Shown here piece by piece: positions 51,667-61,021 of a stretch of DNA of 64,000 nt. The notes below the pieces were generated by a model. That model ran no database searches. It was not told the origin of the DNA and saw only the letters and a list, made by a program, of their open reading frames with translations. The stretch's first letter is position 1. Every line of letters starts with the position of its first letter. Source of the DNA: Planktophila grossartii (GTDB taxonomy: Bacteria > Actinomycetota > Actinomycetes > Nanopelagicales > Nanopelagicaceae); contig OZ248345.1 in assembly GCA_965234365.1 (NCBI GenBank), positions 434,001 through 498,000 of the forward strand. The letters run 5' to 3'. The translations under genes were made by a program, and so were the position numbers.

Positions 51667-54083
51667 TGAAAGTTCAACGCGAGAAAGTTTCGCAAGGTTT
51701 CTCGCTTGATATAGATACCCCGCAAGGCCATAAGACCTTTCCGGCTTCAGTTCCGGGTTCCGTACATACAGATCTGATTGCAGCAGGCGTCATCGGCGAT
51801 ATTCGCATCGATGGCACAGAAGCTGAACAAGAGTGGATCCGTAACGCAAACTCTGTTTATTCGGCGCAGATTCCAGCACAGAATGCTGGCGGTAAGTACG
51901 AATTAAAGTTTGATGGCCTCGATACCTTGGCAACTGTTTCAGTAAATGGCGCTGTGAAATTGCAGAGCGAGAACATGCATCGCGCGTATTCGATTGATGT
52001 TACCGACGTTGCTTCGGGTGCGATGGATCTGAAGGTGGAATTTAAGGGTCCCCTTCCTGAAGCGTTGAAGCGACAGGATGAGATGGGTAAATATCCAAAC
52101 CCATATGACATGCCCTATAACTACTTTAGAAAGATGGCATGCAGCTTTGGATGGGATTGGGGTCCCATCACAGTTACAAGTGGAATATGGAAACCTATCT
52201 GGTTAACCAGATGGGATGAAGGAATTCTTGATGAAGTCGGAATCGTTGCGGATGTAGTTGATGAGGTTCCGCAGTTACGTGTGCGCACAGTGGGAAGAGG
52301 TAGGGCAACTGCTGTTTCAGTGCGCGTTAGCGGCCATGGCAAAGTGAAGAGCATTACAACAACGTTAGGTAGCGATGAAGTGATTGCCTGCGAGGGCTTT
52401 GAGCTCTGGCATCCTCGAGGCTTTGGCGAAGCAACTCTGTATTCCGTTGAGGTGAGCCTTCTCAACGATGCAGGTGAAGTGATTGATGAAGTCGTTAAGC
52501 GAGTGGGCTTTAGGCACGTCAGTTTGGATCAGAGCAACTTCGGTAATCGTCAGATGTTTGCGATCTGCGTTAATGGTGAGCGAGTCTGGGCCAAAGGCGT
52601 GAACTGGATTCCTGATGATCCATTCCCGCATCGAGTTTCACAAGAGCAGTATGCGCAGAAGATTCATGATCTTTACTCTGTAGAGGTTAATGCCATCCGC
52701 GTATGGGGTGGCGGCATCTATGAGTCAGATGATTTCTATGACCTATGTGATGAGCTCGGAATTATTGTCTGGCAGGACTTCCTCTTTGCATGTGCGGCAT
52801 ATCCTGAAAACGCCTTGATGTTTGAAGAAGTTGCCGATGAAGCACACCAAGCAATTACTCGATTGGGTTCTCATGCCAGCCTTGTGATGTGGTGCGGCGG
52901 CAATGAATGTATTGAAGGTTTCCAGCATTGGGGATGGCAAGAACCGTTGGCAGGTAAGGCGTGGGGACTTAACTTTTATCTCGATACCTTGCCAGCAGCG
53001 TTGGCTGCATTCGATGGATCGCGTCCATATATTCCGGGCTCACCTTTCTCAACACTCAAAGAAGATGTGAAGGATTTTTCATCAGGCACTAATCACATTT
53101 GGGATGTCTGGAATGACACTGGCTATCAGCGCTATGAAGAGTATGCGCCATCGTTCTCTGCAGAGTTTGGATATAACGGACCGGGGTCATGGCGCACGCT
53201 AACCAAGGCGATGGGTAAATCGAATTTGGATTCGGCAGATGCTGATTTAGCAACACATCAGAAGGCATTCTTTGGAATGGATAAGGTGGCCAATGGTCTG
53301 GTCCGCGAATTCAGTAAGGAATTTACCCAAGGAGCTCCTTGGTACTTTGCAGCGCAGTTGGTGCAGGCGCGAGCAGTTGAAGTGGGTTTGAAGCACTTTA
53401 GAAGCCAGTACGAAACCTGTTCGGGTTCTGTCTTATGGCAGTACAACGATATGTGGCCGGCAATTAGCTGGGCTGTCCTTGATTCAGCTTCATCACGCAA
53501 ATTGAGTTGGTATGCAATGCGCGAGGCATATCGGCCACAGGTTCTACATTTTTCAGGAAAAGAACGAAAGCTGATTTTGATTAATGACAGCAATACAGAG
53601 TGGCATGACATGCTCAATCTTCATCTCGTGGGAAAGCAGGGCGAAGTCATCGAGCAGAGTTCGCGTGAAGTGATCGTGGCACCGCGTTCGCAGAGCAGTT
53701 ACGTACTAGGCGAACTCTTTAATACTGCAGACATTCACGCGATTGATGGTTATCTCGTCGCCGAATTAGGTGCCATCAGAACATCGCGACGTATGTTGGA
53801 TGCGCCAGTCGATGCGGTCTGCGCCCATAACGTTGCGTTGCTCGAGCGAGTAGAGGGCAACCTTGTGCAGGTATTGGTTGAGGCAAAGTGCTTCACCCAC
53901 GAGTTATCGCTACTGCCTGAGTTAGTTGCCCTCGATCGAGTCACAGTATCGGCTGAGCGCATTACTTTGCTGCCGGGTGAATCGATCAATATCGAGATTG
54001 AGTGTTCGAACGCTGAAGATGCGAAGAAGGTGGCATCGCAGATTGAAGAGATTACCTGGAGCCTGAATCGCTTGATGAATTAG
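51666..54083 (+). CDS. beta-mannosidase (GH2)
   Basis: 805-residue GH2 enzyme in the beta-mannosidase branch: jelly-roll N-terminus with PASVPGSVHTDLIAAGVI and KFDGLDTLATVSVNG, YNYFRKMACSFGWDWGP (beta-mannosidase-typical), VWGGGIYESDDFYDLCDELGI, acid/base Glu in WCGGNEC near residue 411 and nucleophile Glu in FSAEFGYNGP near 498. No signal peptide. Last gene of the coupled GH28-ROK-cupin-GH2 operon, releasing mannose from beta-mannosides in the cytosol. Confidence 0.9.
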   Translation: MKVQREKVSQGFSLDIDTPQGHKTFPASVPGSVHTDLIAAGVIGDIRIDGTEAEQEWIRNANSVYSAQIPAQNAGGKYELKFDGLDTLATVSVNGAVKLQSENMHRAYSIDVTDVASGAMDLKVEFKGPLPEALKRQDEMGKYPNPYDMPYNYFRKMACSFGWDWGPITVTSGIWKPIWLTRWDEGILDEVGIVADVVDEVPQLRVRTVGRGRATAVSVRVSGHGKVKSITTTLGSDEVIACEGFELWHPRGFGEATLYSVEVSLLNDAGEVIDEVVKRVGFRHVSLDQSNFGNRQMFAICVNGERVWAKGVNWIPDDPFPHRVSQEQYAQKIHDLYSVEVNAIRVWGGGIYESDDFYDLCDELGIIVWQDFLFACAAYPENALMFEEVADEAHQAITRLGSHASLVMWCGGNECIEGFQHWGWQEPLAGKAWGLNFYLDTLPAALAAFDGSRPYIPGSPFSTLKEDVKDFSSGTNHIWDVWNDTGYQRYEEYAPSFSAEFGYNGPGSWRTLTKAMGKSNLDSADADLATHQKAFFGMDKVANGLVREFSKEFTQGAPWYFAAQLVQARAVEVGLKHFRSQYETCSGSVLWQYNDMWPAISWAVLDSASSRKLSWYAMREAYRPQVLHFSGKERKLILINDSNTEWHDMLNLHLVGKQGEVIEQSSREVIVAPRSQSSYVLGELFNTADIHAIDGYLVAELGAIRTSRRMLDAPVDAVCAHNVALLERVEGNLVQVLVEAKCFTHELSLLPELVALDRVTVSAERITLLPGESINIEIECSNAEDAKKVASQIEEITWSLNRLMN

Positions 54084-54098
54084 CGCTATCTTTAGAAC

Positions 54099-54479
54099 AT
54101 GAACCGCATCAATAGCTTTAATCGCCGCGTGGCAGAGAAGATCACAGCTTTTGTTTCAACGATGTGGTGCGCCTATATCTTCGCAGCGATCGCCTTGATT
54201 TCACTGCCTGCAGCTATCCGTACAGGCGATGTAGTGATCATCGTGGCTTGGGTGGCACAGACATTTCTGCAGTTGGTATTGCTCTCCATCATCATGGTGG
54301 GACAGCAGGTTTCATCCGCTTCCGTTGAGCAGATTATTCGCGAAACCCACGAGGCTTCGATTGGCGAATTCGAACTCGCTAAAGAAGCCCGCCAGATTGC
54401 AGATCAAGAGCTCAAAGAGCTCAAAGAGATTGCCGCTGAAATTCACCGCGTCATCCGCGATATCGAGGGCAAGAAGTAA
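54099..54479 (+). CDS. small membrane protein (DUF1003-like)
   Basis: 126-residue protein with two membrane helices (CAYIFAAIALISLPAAI and VVIIVAWVAQTFLQLVLLSI) in the arrangement of DUF1003-like proteins, then a long cytoplasmic coiled coil (EARQIADQELKELKEIAAEIHRVIRDIEGKK). Function unknown. It begins 15 bases after the beta-mannosidase and converges on lexA with no gap. Confidence 0.65.
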   Translation: MNRINSFNRRVAEKITAFVSTMWCAYIFAAIALISLPAAIRTGDVVIIVAWVAQTFLQLVLLSIIMVGQQVSSASVEQIIRETHEASIGEFELAKEARQIADQELKELKEIAAEIHRVIRDIEGKK

Positions 54480-55121
54480 TTAAAGCGAGCGCAGAACTGC
54501 TGTAACGATTCCCAAGACTTCGCATTGGTCGCCATCGATTGGCGCGAAGTCATCATTGGCAGGAAGCAACCAGATGTGGCCGCTCTTGCGTGAGAATGTC
54601 TTTACAGTTGCTTCGCCATCGATCATGGCAGCAACGATGTCGCCGTTGTTGGCATCTTTCTGCTGGCGAATAACAACGTAATCGCCATCGCAGATTGCTG
54701 CGTTGATCATGGATTCACCCTTGACCTTGAGCATGAAGAGTTCGCCCTTGCCAACGAGAGATTCAGGAAGTGGGAAAGTTTCTTCGACCTGTTGATCTGC
54801 TGTGATGGGAACACCTGCGGCAATCGAACCAACGAGTGGGATAAAGCGAGTCTTATCTGTGTGGGCACCTTCGCCGGTCATTGAGTCGGGAAGGACGACC
54901 TCCATGGCGCGGCCTCGATCGGCATCGCGGCGGATGAAGCCCTTCTCTTCCAAGATATCGAGCTGGTACTTAACGGAGGCGGGGGAGTTGAGCCCCGCTG
55001 CCTCGCCGATCTCACGCATTGAAGGGGCGTAGCCCTGGGATTCGGTTGAGGTCTTGATGAAGTCGAGGATCGTTACCTGGCGGGTGGTCAGCTCAGGCTT
55101 GGGTGTGGGGTTCTTGGCCAT
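54480..55121 (-). CDS. lexA: SOS repressor LexA
   Basis: 213-residue repressor. N-terminal winged helix (SMREIGEAAGLNSPASVKYQLDIL), self-cleavage site Ala-Gly in SIAAGVPITADQ, catalytic Ser in VKGESMINAAI and Lys in GEATVKTF. It blocks SOS genes until RecA filaments trigger cleavage. ATG 55121 is preferred; upstream codons reach into the operator. A near-consensus LexA box sits 32 bases upstream, so it represses itself; a perfect one faces the divergent LysM gene. Confidence 0.97.
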   Translation of the reverse strand: MAKNPTPKPELTTRQVTILDFIKTSTESQGYAPSMREIGEAAGLNSPASVKYQLDILEEKGFIRRDADRGRAMEVVLPDSMTGEGAHTDKTRFIPLVGSIAAGVPITADQQVEETFPLPESLVGKGELFMLKVKGESMINAAICDGDYVVIRQQKDANNGDIVAAMIDGEATVKTFSRKSGHIWLLPANDDFAPIDGDQCEVLGIVTAVLRSL

Positions 55122-55153
55122 ACACAGATTCTTCCACAGGTTGGGGATAAATT

Positions 55154-55167
55154 CAAACAAATGTTCG
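55154..55167. promoter_or_regulatory. SOS box of lexA (near consensus)
   Basis: CAAACAAATGTTCG differs from CGAAC-N4-GTTCG at one base. It lies 32 bases before lexA. Confidence 0.7.
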
Positions 55168-55212
55168 AAAATAAGTTGCCGATGTCGGTGGGTAGGTATA
55201 TGGTTTTCCTAT

Positions 55213-55226
55213 CGAACAAGTGTTCG
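55213..55226. promoter_or_regulatory. SOS box of the LysM division-inhibitor gene
   Basis: CGAACAAGTGTTCG, a full-consensus LexA box, 43 bases before the start of the LysM gene. Confidence 0.8.
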
Positions 55227-55269
55227 AAAACCTTCCCCAAGGTTTAAGGCGTAGCAGGAGCTAAGAACT

Positions 55270-55644
55270 ATGAGCACAATGACTCTTAACCAAAGCAGTG
55301 ACTACTCTAAAGTCATTGATCTGCAGCTACTTCAGACCGTTCCGTCAGGCATTCATCTCAATCGCCGTGGTCGTCTAGCTCGCACCTTTGTGGTTCTTTC
55401 TCTCGCTATCGTCTTGGGGTCAGTTGTCAGCGCAAAGGCAGGGGCGGGCACAGATTCAGCGCCTCAAGCTGCCGGATCCTTCATCACCGTCACCGTGGCA
55501 CCAGGAGATACCGTCTGGTCACTAGCTAATCGCCTTGCTGGCTCAGGTGATGTGCGCTCGCTCGTCTCTGAGATCATCTCGGTCAACTCATTGGCCTCAG
55601 TCGATGTAGCCACAGGGCAGAAGCTGCGTATCCCGCTCAAGTAA
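55270..55644 (+). CDS. membrane-anchored LysM protein, SOS cell-division inhibitor type
   Basis: 124-residue protein with one membrane helix (LARTFVVLSLAIVLGSVVSA) and a C-terminal LysM domain (VTVAPGDTVWSLANRLAGSGD, ISVNSLASVDVATGQKLRIP). Its place divergent to lexA, its SOS box and its topology match YneA, DivS and mycobacterial Rv2719c, which stop division after DNA damage. Start ATG behind AGGAG. nrdR follows, the same order as in mycobacteria. Confidence 0.8.
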   Translation: MSTMTLNQSSDYSKVIDLQLLQTVPSGIHLNRRGRLARTFVVLSLAIVLGSVVSAKAGAGTDSAPQAAGSFITVTVAPGDTVWSLANRLAGSGDVRSLVSEIISVNSLASVDVATGQKLRIPLK

Positions 55645-55713
55645 AGGTCAGCTGCGACACGAAGTAGATTTTCCTACTCAAGAGGCAGAGTCTCAAGAAA
55701 TGCTTTATAGTTC

Positions 55714-55760
55714 CCACTATATGTAGGGGTCGAAGACGCAAAAACTTCCATAAGTAGTGG
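55714..55760. promoter_or_regulatory. pair of NrdR boxes before nrdR-nrdJ
   Basis: CCACTATATGTAGGGG (55714-55729) and CTTCCATAAGTAGTGG (55745-55760) resemble the NrdR consensus ACACWATATATWGTGT (12 and 9 of 16). Their starts are 31 bases apart, the usual three-turn spacing for NrdR, which implies autoregulation. Confidence 0.6.
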
Positions 55761-55837
55761 TTTTACGGTAGTTTAGCGAATTCGCCAATACACCCGAATT
55801 TGGGAAAAACTGAGCATTCGAAGGGAGACACGCCGAG

Positions 55838-56359
55838 ATGATTTGCCCGTTCTGCAGACACGATGATTCCCGAGTCGTCGACTCCCGTCCGGTCCAAGAT
55901 GGCACAGAAATCCGCCGTCGCCGCGAATGTCCAAAGTGTGGCCAGCGCTTCTCAACACAAGAGGTCGCGCTCCTCAACATCATCAAGCGATCCGGTGCTA
56001 CCGAACCATTTAGCCGCGAGAAAGTTCTTGTGGGCGTTCGTAAGGCGTGCCAAGGTCGCCCAGTAGATGAAGATGATTTGGTTCTCTTAGCCCAGCGAGT
56101 AGAAGAAACCCTTCGCTCAACAGGCCAAGCTGAAATCGAAGCTCAAGAAGTAGGGCTGGCAATTCTTGCGCCACTCCGCGAACTCGATGAGGTGGCTTAC
56201 CTCCGATACGCGTCTGTGTACCGTAACTTTGCCTCCCTTGAAGATTTTGAAGGTGAGATTGCACTTCTCCGCGCCCTCCCATCAAATGCTACAAATGTAA
56301 AAAACGCAGCAACAACACCAGATACATCATCAACAGCACAACAGAAGACGGGGAAATAA
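55838..56359 (+). CDS. nrdR: transcriptional repressor NrdR
   Basis: 173-residue repressor: an N-terminal zinc ribbon (MICPFCRHDDSRVVDSRP, RRRECPKCGQRFST) and an ATP-cone (VIKRSG-like LLNIIKRSGATEPFSREKVLVGVRKAC). It senses ATP/dATP and represses ribonucleotide reductase genes, here nrdJ three bases downstream. The C-terminal tail (TTPDTSSTAQQKTGK) is somewhat longer than usual. Confidence 0.97.
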   Translation: MICPFCRHDDSRVVDSRPVQDGTEIRRRRECPKCGQRFSTQEVALLNIIKRSGATEPFSREKVLVGVRKACQGRPVDEDDLVLLAQRVEETLRSTGQAEIEAQEVGLAILAPLRELDEVAYLRYASVYRNFASLEDFEGEIALLRALPSNATNVKNAATTPDTSSTAQQKTGK

Positions 56360-56362
56360 CAC

Positions 56363-59191
56363 ATGTCAGATACGGTCATCAATCGACCAACTTCGAAGGT
56401 TAAGGGCGGAAAGGCACTTACAGTCGAACGTATTTACACAACAGAAGGCGTACATCCTTATGACACAGTCACATGGGATCGTCGCGATGTTGTTCAACAG
56501 AATTGGAAGACAGGCGAAGTTGTTTTCGAACAACGCGGCGTTGAATTCCCTGACTTCTGGTCAGTGAATGCTTCAACGATCGTTACAACCAAGTACTTCC
56601 GTGGCGCAGTCGGTGCCGAAAATCGCGAATGGTCTCTCAAGCAGGTCATCGATCGCGTAGTCCTTACATATACAAAGGCCGGAAAAGAATTCGGTTACTT
56701 TGCAACTGATAAGGATGCAACAATTTTCGAGCACGAACTCACACATATGCTCATGCACCAAATCTTCTCTTTCAACTCACCTGTTTGGTTTAACGTCGGA
56801 ACTGCTGCCCCACAGCAAGTATCTGCATGCTTCATCTTGTCTGTTGATGACACTATGGATTCAATCCTTAACTGGTACCGCGAAGAAGGAATGATCTTTA
56901 AGGGCGGATCTGGTGCCGGCCTTAACCTTTCACGTATCCGTTCTTCAAAGGAACTCCTTAAGTCAGGTGGAACAGCTTCAGGGCCAGTTTCATTTATGCG
57001 TGGTGCTGATGCATCTGCAGGAACAATTAAGTCTGGTGGCGCAACCCGTCGCGCTGCAAAGATGGTTGTTCTCGATGTAGATCACCCAGATATCGAAGAA
57101 TTCATCGAAACAAAGGTCTCCGAAGAGCAGAAGATTCGCGCACTTCGCGATGCTGGCTTCGATATGGACCTCGGTGGAAAAGACATCATCTCTGTTCAGT
57201 ATCAGAACGCTAATAACTCAGTCCGCGTAAGCGACGAATTCATGCGTGCATACGAATCAGGAACTGAATTCGGTCTTAAGGCTCGCTCAACTGGCGAAGT
57301 TATCGAGACAACAGATGCACGTCAGCTCTTCCGCAAGATGGCAGAAGCTGCATGGGCATGTGCTGATCCAGGAATCCAGTACGACGACACCATCAACGAT
57401 TGGCACACAAACCCAGAGACAGGTCGCATCAATGCGTCTAACCCTTGCTCTGAGTACATGTCACTCGATAACTCATCATGTAACTTGGCTTCACTTAACT
57501 TGATGAAGTTCCTCAAGGCTGATGGATCATTCGATTCAAAGACATTTGCTAAGGCTGCTGAAATGATCATCACTGCGATGGATATTTCAATCTGCTTCGC
57601 TGACTTCCCAACACAGGCAATCGGCGAGACAACACAGGCATACCGTCAGCTCGGAATCGGTTACGCAAACCTTGGTGCTCTTCTTATGGCATCAGGCCTT
57701 GCATACGATTCAGATGGCGGCCGTGCAGTTGCTGGCGCAATCACATCTCTTATGTCAGGTATCACCTACAAGCGCTCAGCAGAACTTGCTGGCATTGTTG
57801 GTCCATACGACGGCTTCGCACGTAACGCATCAGCACATGCTCGCGTTATGCGTAAGCACGCTGCTGCTTCATCTGCTGCAAAGCAAGAGACCACACTCGA
57901 TATCGATGTATGGGCAGAGGCAAATAAGGCGTGGGATGCATGCCTCACAATCGGCGATAAGAACGGATGGCGCAACGCGCAGATCTCAGTTCTTGCACCA
58001 ACAGGAACAATCGGTTTGATGATGGATTGCGATACAACTGGTATCGAACCTGACTTCTCACTCGTAAAGTTCAAGAAGCTCGTCGGTGGCGGATCTATGC
58101 AGATCGTTAACCAGACAGTTCCACAGGCTCTCCGTAAGCTCGGATACACCGAAGAGACCATCGAAGCGATCGTTGAATTCATCGCTGCAAATGGACACGT
58201 CATCGATGCACCAGGGCTTAAGCCAGAGCACTACGACGTATTCGACTGTGCACTCGGTGCGCGTTCAATCGCTCCTATGGGCCACGTCCGCATGATGGCT
58301 GCTTGCCAGCCATTCTTGTCAGGCGCAATTTCAAAGACAGTGAACCTTCCTGAAGATGCAACTGTTGAAGAAGTTGAAGAGGTCTACTACGAAGGTTGGA
58401 AGCTCGGTCTTAAGGCACTCGCTGTTTACCGCGATAACTGCAAGGTCGGTCAGCCACTTTCTGATGGAAAGGCTAAGAAGAAGGATGTTGTTGCAGAAGT
58501 AGAAACAGCAACACCAGTGCGCAAGCGCCTTCCTAAGTCACGTCCTGCTACAACAACATCATTCTCAGTCGGAGGCGCAGAGGGTTACATGACCGCTGGT
58601 GCATACGCTGATGGCGCACTTGGTGAAGTCTTCTTGAAGCTCGGTAAGCAGGGTTCAACTCTTGCCGGCGTCATGGATGCATTCTCAATCGCAGTATCGA
58701 TCGGTCTTCAGTACGGAGTACCTCTCGAGACATTCGTAGAGAAGTTCACAAACTTGCGCTTCGAACCAGCAGGTATGACAGATGATGCAGATGTTCGCAT
58801 CGCACAGTCAATGATGGATTACATCTTCCGTCGCTTGGCACTCGATTACCTTCCATTCGAACAGCGTTCAGCAATGGGTCTCTACACAGCAGCAGAGCGC
58901 GCAGCAGCTCTCGATAACGGTGGCGAATATGCACCAATCGCGAGTGCTGATACCCCAAAAGCACCTGCGGTTGTGGCGGCTCCTGCGGCTGTAAGTAAGC
59001 CAGTAGAAGTAAAGATTGAAGCAGCACCAGCTGCTCCACTTGCTTCAACAATTGGTTCATCATCTGATCTCCTTGAATCAATGGGAATCAAATCTGATGC
59101 ACCACTTTGTATGACATGTGGCGTGAAGATGCGCATGTCAGGTGCTTGCTTCGTATGCGAAGGTTGTGGAAACACATCTGGTTGCAGCTAA
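56363..59191 (+). CDS. nrdJ: B12-dependent (class II) ribonucleotide reductase
   Basis: 942-residue adenosylcobalamin-dependent reductase making deoxyribonucleotides without oxygen dependence. Landmarks: FNSPVWFNVG, ACFILSVDDTMDSI, GGSGAGLNLSRIRS, NPCSEYMSLDNSSCNLASLNL with the active-site Cys/Glu, and LAPTGTIGLMMDCDT. The C-terminus has the zinc/redox tail CMTCGVKMRMSGACFVCEGCG. Directly follows nrdR, under NrdR boxes, and ends at a strong terminator. Confidence 0.97.
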   Translation: MSDTVINRPTSKVKGGKALTVERIYTTEGVHPYDTVTWDRRDVVQQNWKTGEVVFEQRGVEFPDFWSVNASTIVTTKYFRGAVGAENREWSLKQVIDRVVLTYTKAGKEFGYFATDKDATIFEHELTHMLMHQIFSFNSPVWFNVGTAAPQQVSACFILSVDDTMDSILNWYREEGMIFKGGSGAGLNLSRIRSSKELLKSGGTASGPVSFMRGADASAGTIKSGGATRRAAKMVVLDVDHPDIEEFIETKVSEEQKIRALRDAGFDMDLGGKDIISVQYQNANNSVRVSDEFMRAYESGTEFGLKARSTGEVIETTDARQLFRKMAEAAWACADPGIQYDDTINDWHTNPETGRINASNPCSEYMSLDNSSCNLASLNLMKFLKADGSFDSKTFAKAAEMIITAMDISICFADFPTQAIGETTQAYRQLGIGYANLGALLMASGLAYDSDGGRAVAGAITSLMSGITYKRSAELAGIVGPYDGFARNASAHARVMRKHAAASSAAKQETTLDIDVWAEANKAWDACLTIGDKNGWRNAQISVLAPTGTIGLMMDCDTTGIEPDFSLVKFKKLVGGGSMQIVNQTVPQALRKLGYTEETIEAIVEFIAANGHVIDAPGLKPEHYDVFDCALGARSIAPMGHVRMMAACQPFLSGAISKTVNLPEDATVEEVEEVYYEGWKLGLKALAVYRDNCKVGQPLSDGKAKKKDVVAEVETATPVRKRLPKSRPATTTSFSVGGAEGYMTAGAYADGALGEVFLKLGKQGSTLAGVMDAFSIAVSIGLQYGVPLETFVEKFTNLRFEPAGMTDDADVRIAQSMMDYIFRRLALDYLPFEQRSAMGLYTAAERAAALDNGGEYAPIASADTPKAPAVVAAPAAVSKPVEVKIEAAPAAPLASTIGSSSDLLESMGIKSDAPLCMTCGVKMRMSGACFVCEGCGNTSGCS

Positions 59192-59221
59192 TAGCTAGCT
59201 AAAGCTTGTCCAACCCCGTTC

Positions 59222-59257
59222 AGAGGGCCCTTCCGATTCACTTCGGAGGGGCCTTCT
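59222..59257 (+). terminator. intrinsic terminator of nrdR-nrdJ
   Basis: 15-bp stem (59222-59236 with 59243-59257, two G-U pairs), loop TTCACT, 30 bases after nrdJ. Confidence 0.75.
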
Positions 59258-59278
59258 GCATTAGTATGAGGTTGTTGT

Positions 59279-59395
59279 TATCGGGGTCGATGTAATTTCG
59301 AACCGGCGGTTATAGTCCGCGACCCGCACATATCCAATGGGCGGTTGACTCAGTGAAACTCTGAGACCGACGGTTAAAGTCCGGATGAGAGATAA
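59279..59395 (+). ncRNA. FMN (RFN) riboswitch
   Basis: Shows the RFN core: TATCGGGGTCGATG...AATTTCGAACCGGCGG, TTATAGTCCGCGACCC, GGTTGACTCAGTGAAACTC with its pairing TGAGACCGACGG, and TTAAAGTCCGGATGAGAGA. It binds FMN. It ends about 19 bases before ribD with little room for a terminator, so control of translation is more likely than of transcription. Confidence 0.93.
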
Positions 59396-59413
59396 CAGCG
59401 GAATCGGTGCACC

Positions 59414-60409
59414 ATGTTTATCGATGACGCCTACGCGCATCTGTACTCGCTCAGCCTTAAAGGCCTTGGCGTCAGTACGCCTAACCCAAATGTCTCGGCC
59501 GCAATCTATGGCGAAGATGGGTCACTAATTTCTGACGGTTTCCATAACCGCAAAGTCTCAGTCGATCACGCCGAAGTTGTAGCTCTTAAAAAGGCCGGCA
59601 GCGCAGCTCGTGGAGCGACGATGGTTATCTCTCTCGAACCGTGTGCCCATACCGGAACAACCCCACCATGTGTTCAGACAATTATCGATGCGGGCATTGC
59701 AAAGGTTATGTACGCAGTTGCTGATCCCAATCCGATTGCTGCTGGGGGAGCGCAGAAGCTCGCCGATGCCGGAGTTGTTGTCGAACATCGCGAATCAGCA
59801 GAACTCACCTTTGTGCAACGCGCCTGGCTACATAAAGAGCGCACAGGTCGCCCATTGATGATCTGGAAAGTCGCCACAACTCTCGATAGCAAGGTCGCAG
59901 CAAGTGATGGAACTTCACAATGGATTACAGGCCCTGAATCTCGTGAAGATGTTCAAATGCTTCGCGCGCAATCTGATGCAATTTTGATTGGCACTAATAC
60001 AGCCCTGGTTGATAACCCACATCTGATTCCACGTGGACATGATGCTCGTCCTGTGCGTGTGATCTGTGGCGAACAAGAAGTTCCTGCCACCAACAAGGTA
60101 TTTGATAACGAAGCTCGCACCATTGTCGTGAAGAGCAAATCAATCCCTGAATTAATGAAGGTCTTAAGCGATGAAGGTTTTAACCAGGTGCTCGTTGAAG
60201 CAGGCCCCACACTGGGTTCAGCGTTAATGGCATCAGGAAATATAGATGAACTGATTGTCTATCAGGCGCCAAAGATGCTTGGTGCAGGTAAAGAATTTGT
60301 TAGCCACCTCGGAATTTCAACGCTTGATGATTACCTCGAACTCGAACTTCTTGGCGTGCAGCCCTTTGGTAGCGATATCAAATCTCACTATCTAGTGAAG
60401 GGTCGCTAA
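59414..60409 (+). CDS. ribD: bifunctional riboflavin deaminase/reductase RibD
   Basis: 331-residue two-domain enzyme: the N-terminal deaminase with zinc ligands in DHAEVVAL, SLEPCAHTGTTPPC, and the C-terminal reductase (WKVATTLDSKVAASDGTSQWITGPESREDVQMLRA, then VLVEAGPTLGSALM). It does the second and third steps from GTP to riboflavin. First gene of the operon behind the FMN riboswitch; ribE starts directly after its stop. Confidence 0.97.
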   Translation: MFIDDAYAHLYSLSLKGLGVSTPNPNVSAAIYGEDGSLISDGFHNRKVSVDHAEVVALKKAGSAARGATMVISLEPCAHTGTTPPCVQTIIDAGIAKVMYAVADPNPIAAGGAQKLADAGVVVEHRESAELTFVQRAWLHKERTGRPLMIWKVATTLDSKVAASDGTSQWITGPESREDVQMLRAQSDAILIGTNTALVDNPHLIPRGHDARPVRVICGEQEVPATNKVFDNEARTIVVKSKSIPELMKVLSDEGFNQVLVEAGPTLGSALMASGNIDELIVYQAPKMLGAGKEFVSHLGISTLDDYLELELLGVQPFGSDIKSHYLVKGR

Positions 60410-61021
60410 ATGTTTACAGGACTCATTACCGAACTTGGCACAGTGCAATCAATCGAACGCGGAGAGAGCTCTGCGATCTTTACCATTAAGGCTCCAGAAT
60501 CAGTGCAGGGCTTAGCGATTGGTGATTCGATTGCAGTAAATGGAACTTGTTTGACGGCTACCTCTTTGTCAACTGATTCATTTACAGCAGATGTCATGGT
60601 GCAGACCTTGTCGCTGACATCTCTTGGTCAGCTAGAAGTCGGTTCCCCCGTGAACCTCGAGCTCGCAGCGCAGATGGATATGCGCATGGGTGGTCATATT
60701 GTGCAGGGCCATGTCGATGGCACCGGTACAGTGGCGCAATTGGCACCAGGTGAAAAGTGGGCACAGTTCGATGTTGTAGCCCCTGCACATTTAACTAAAT
60801 ATGTAGTCGCACAAGGCTCCATCACTCTCGATGGAGTTTCACTCACAGTGGGTGGAATCGATGATGCAACCAACACCATCACCGTTTGGCTCATTCCTGA
60901 AACCCTTGCAAAGACCAATCTGTCTTCTAAGAAAGCTGGCGATCTCATCAATATCGAAGTCGATATCTTGGCCAAGTACGTCGAACGGTTGATTTCAAAG
61001 GGGGTTGCTCGTGGAGAATAA
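60410..61021 (+). CDS. ribE: riboflavin synthase alpha subunit
   Basis: 203-residue enzyme of two repeated barrels: MFTGLITELGTV with NGTCLTATSL, and MGGHIVQGHVDGTGTV with LDGVSLTVGGI. It dismutates two lumazine molecules to riboflavin. Starts at the ATG touching the ribD stop (TAAATG) and overlaps ribBA. It is called ribE or ribC depending on species. Confidence 0.97.
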   Translation: MFTGLITELGTVQSIERGESSAIFTIKAPESVQGLAIGDSIAVNGTCLTATSLSTDSFTADVMVQTLSLTSLGQLEVGSPVNLELAAQMDMRMGGHIVQGHVDGTGTVAQLAPGEKWAQFDVVAPAHLTKYVVAQGSITLDGVSLTVGGIDDATNTITVWLIPETLAKTNLSSKKAGDLINIEVDILAKYVERLISKGVARGE

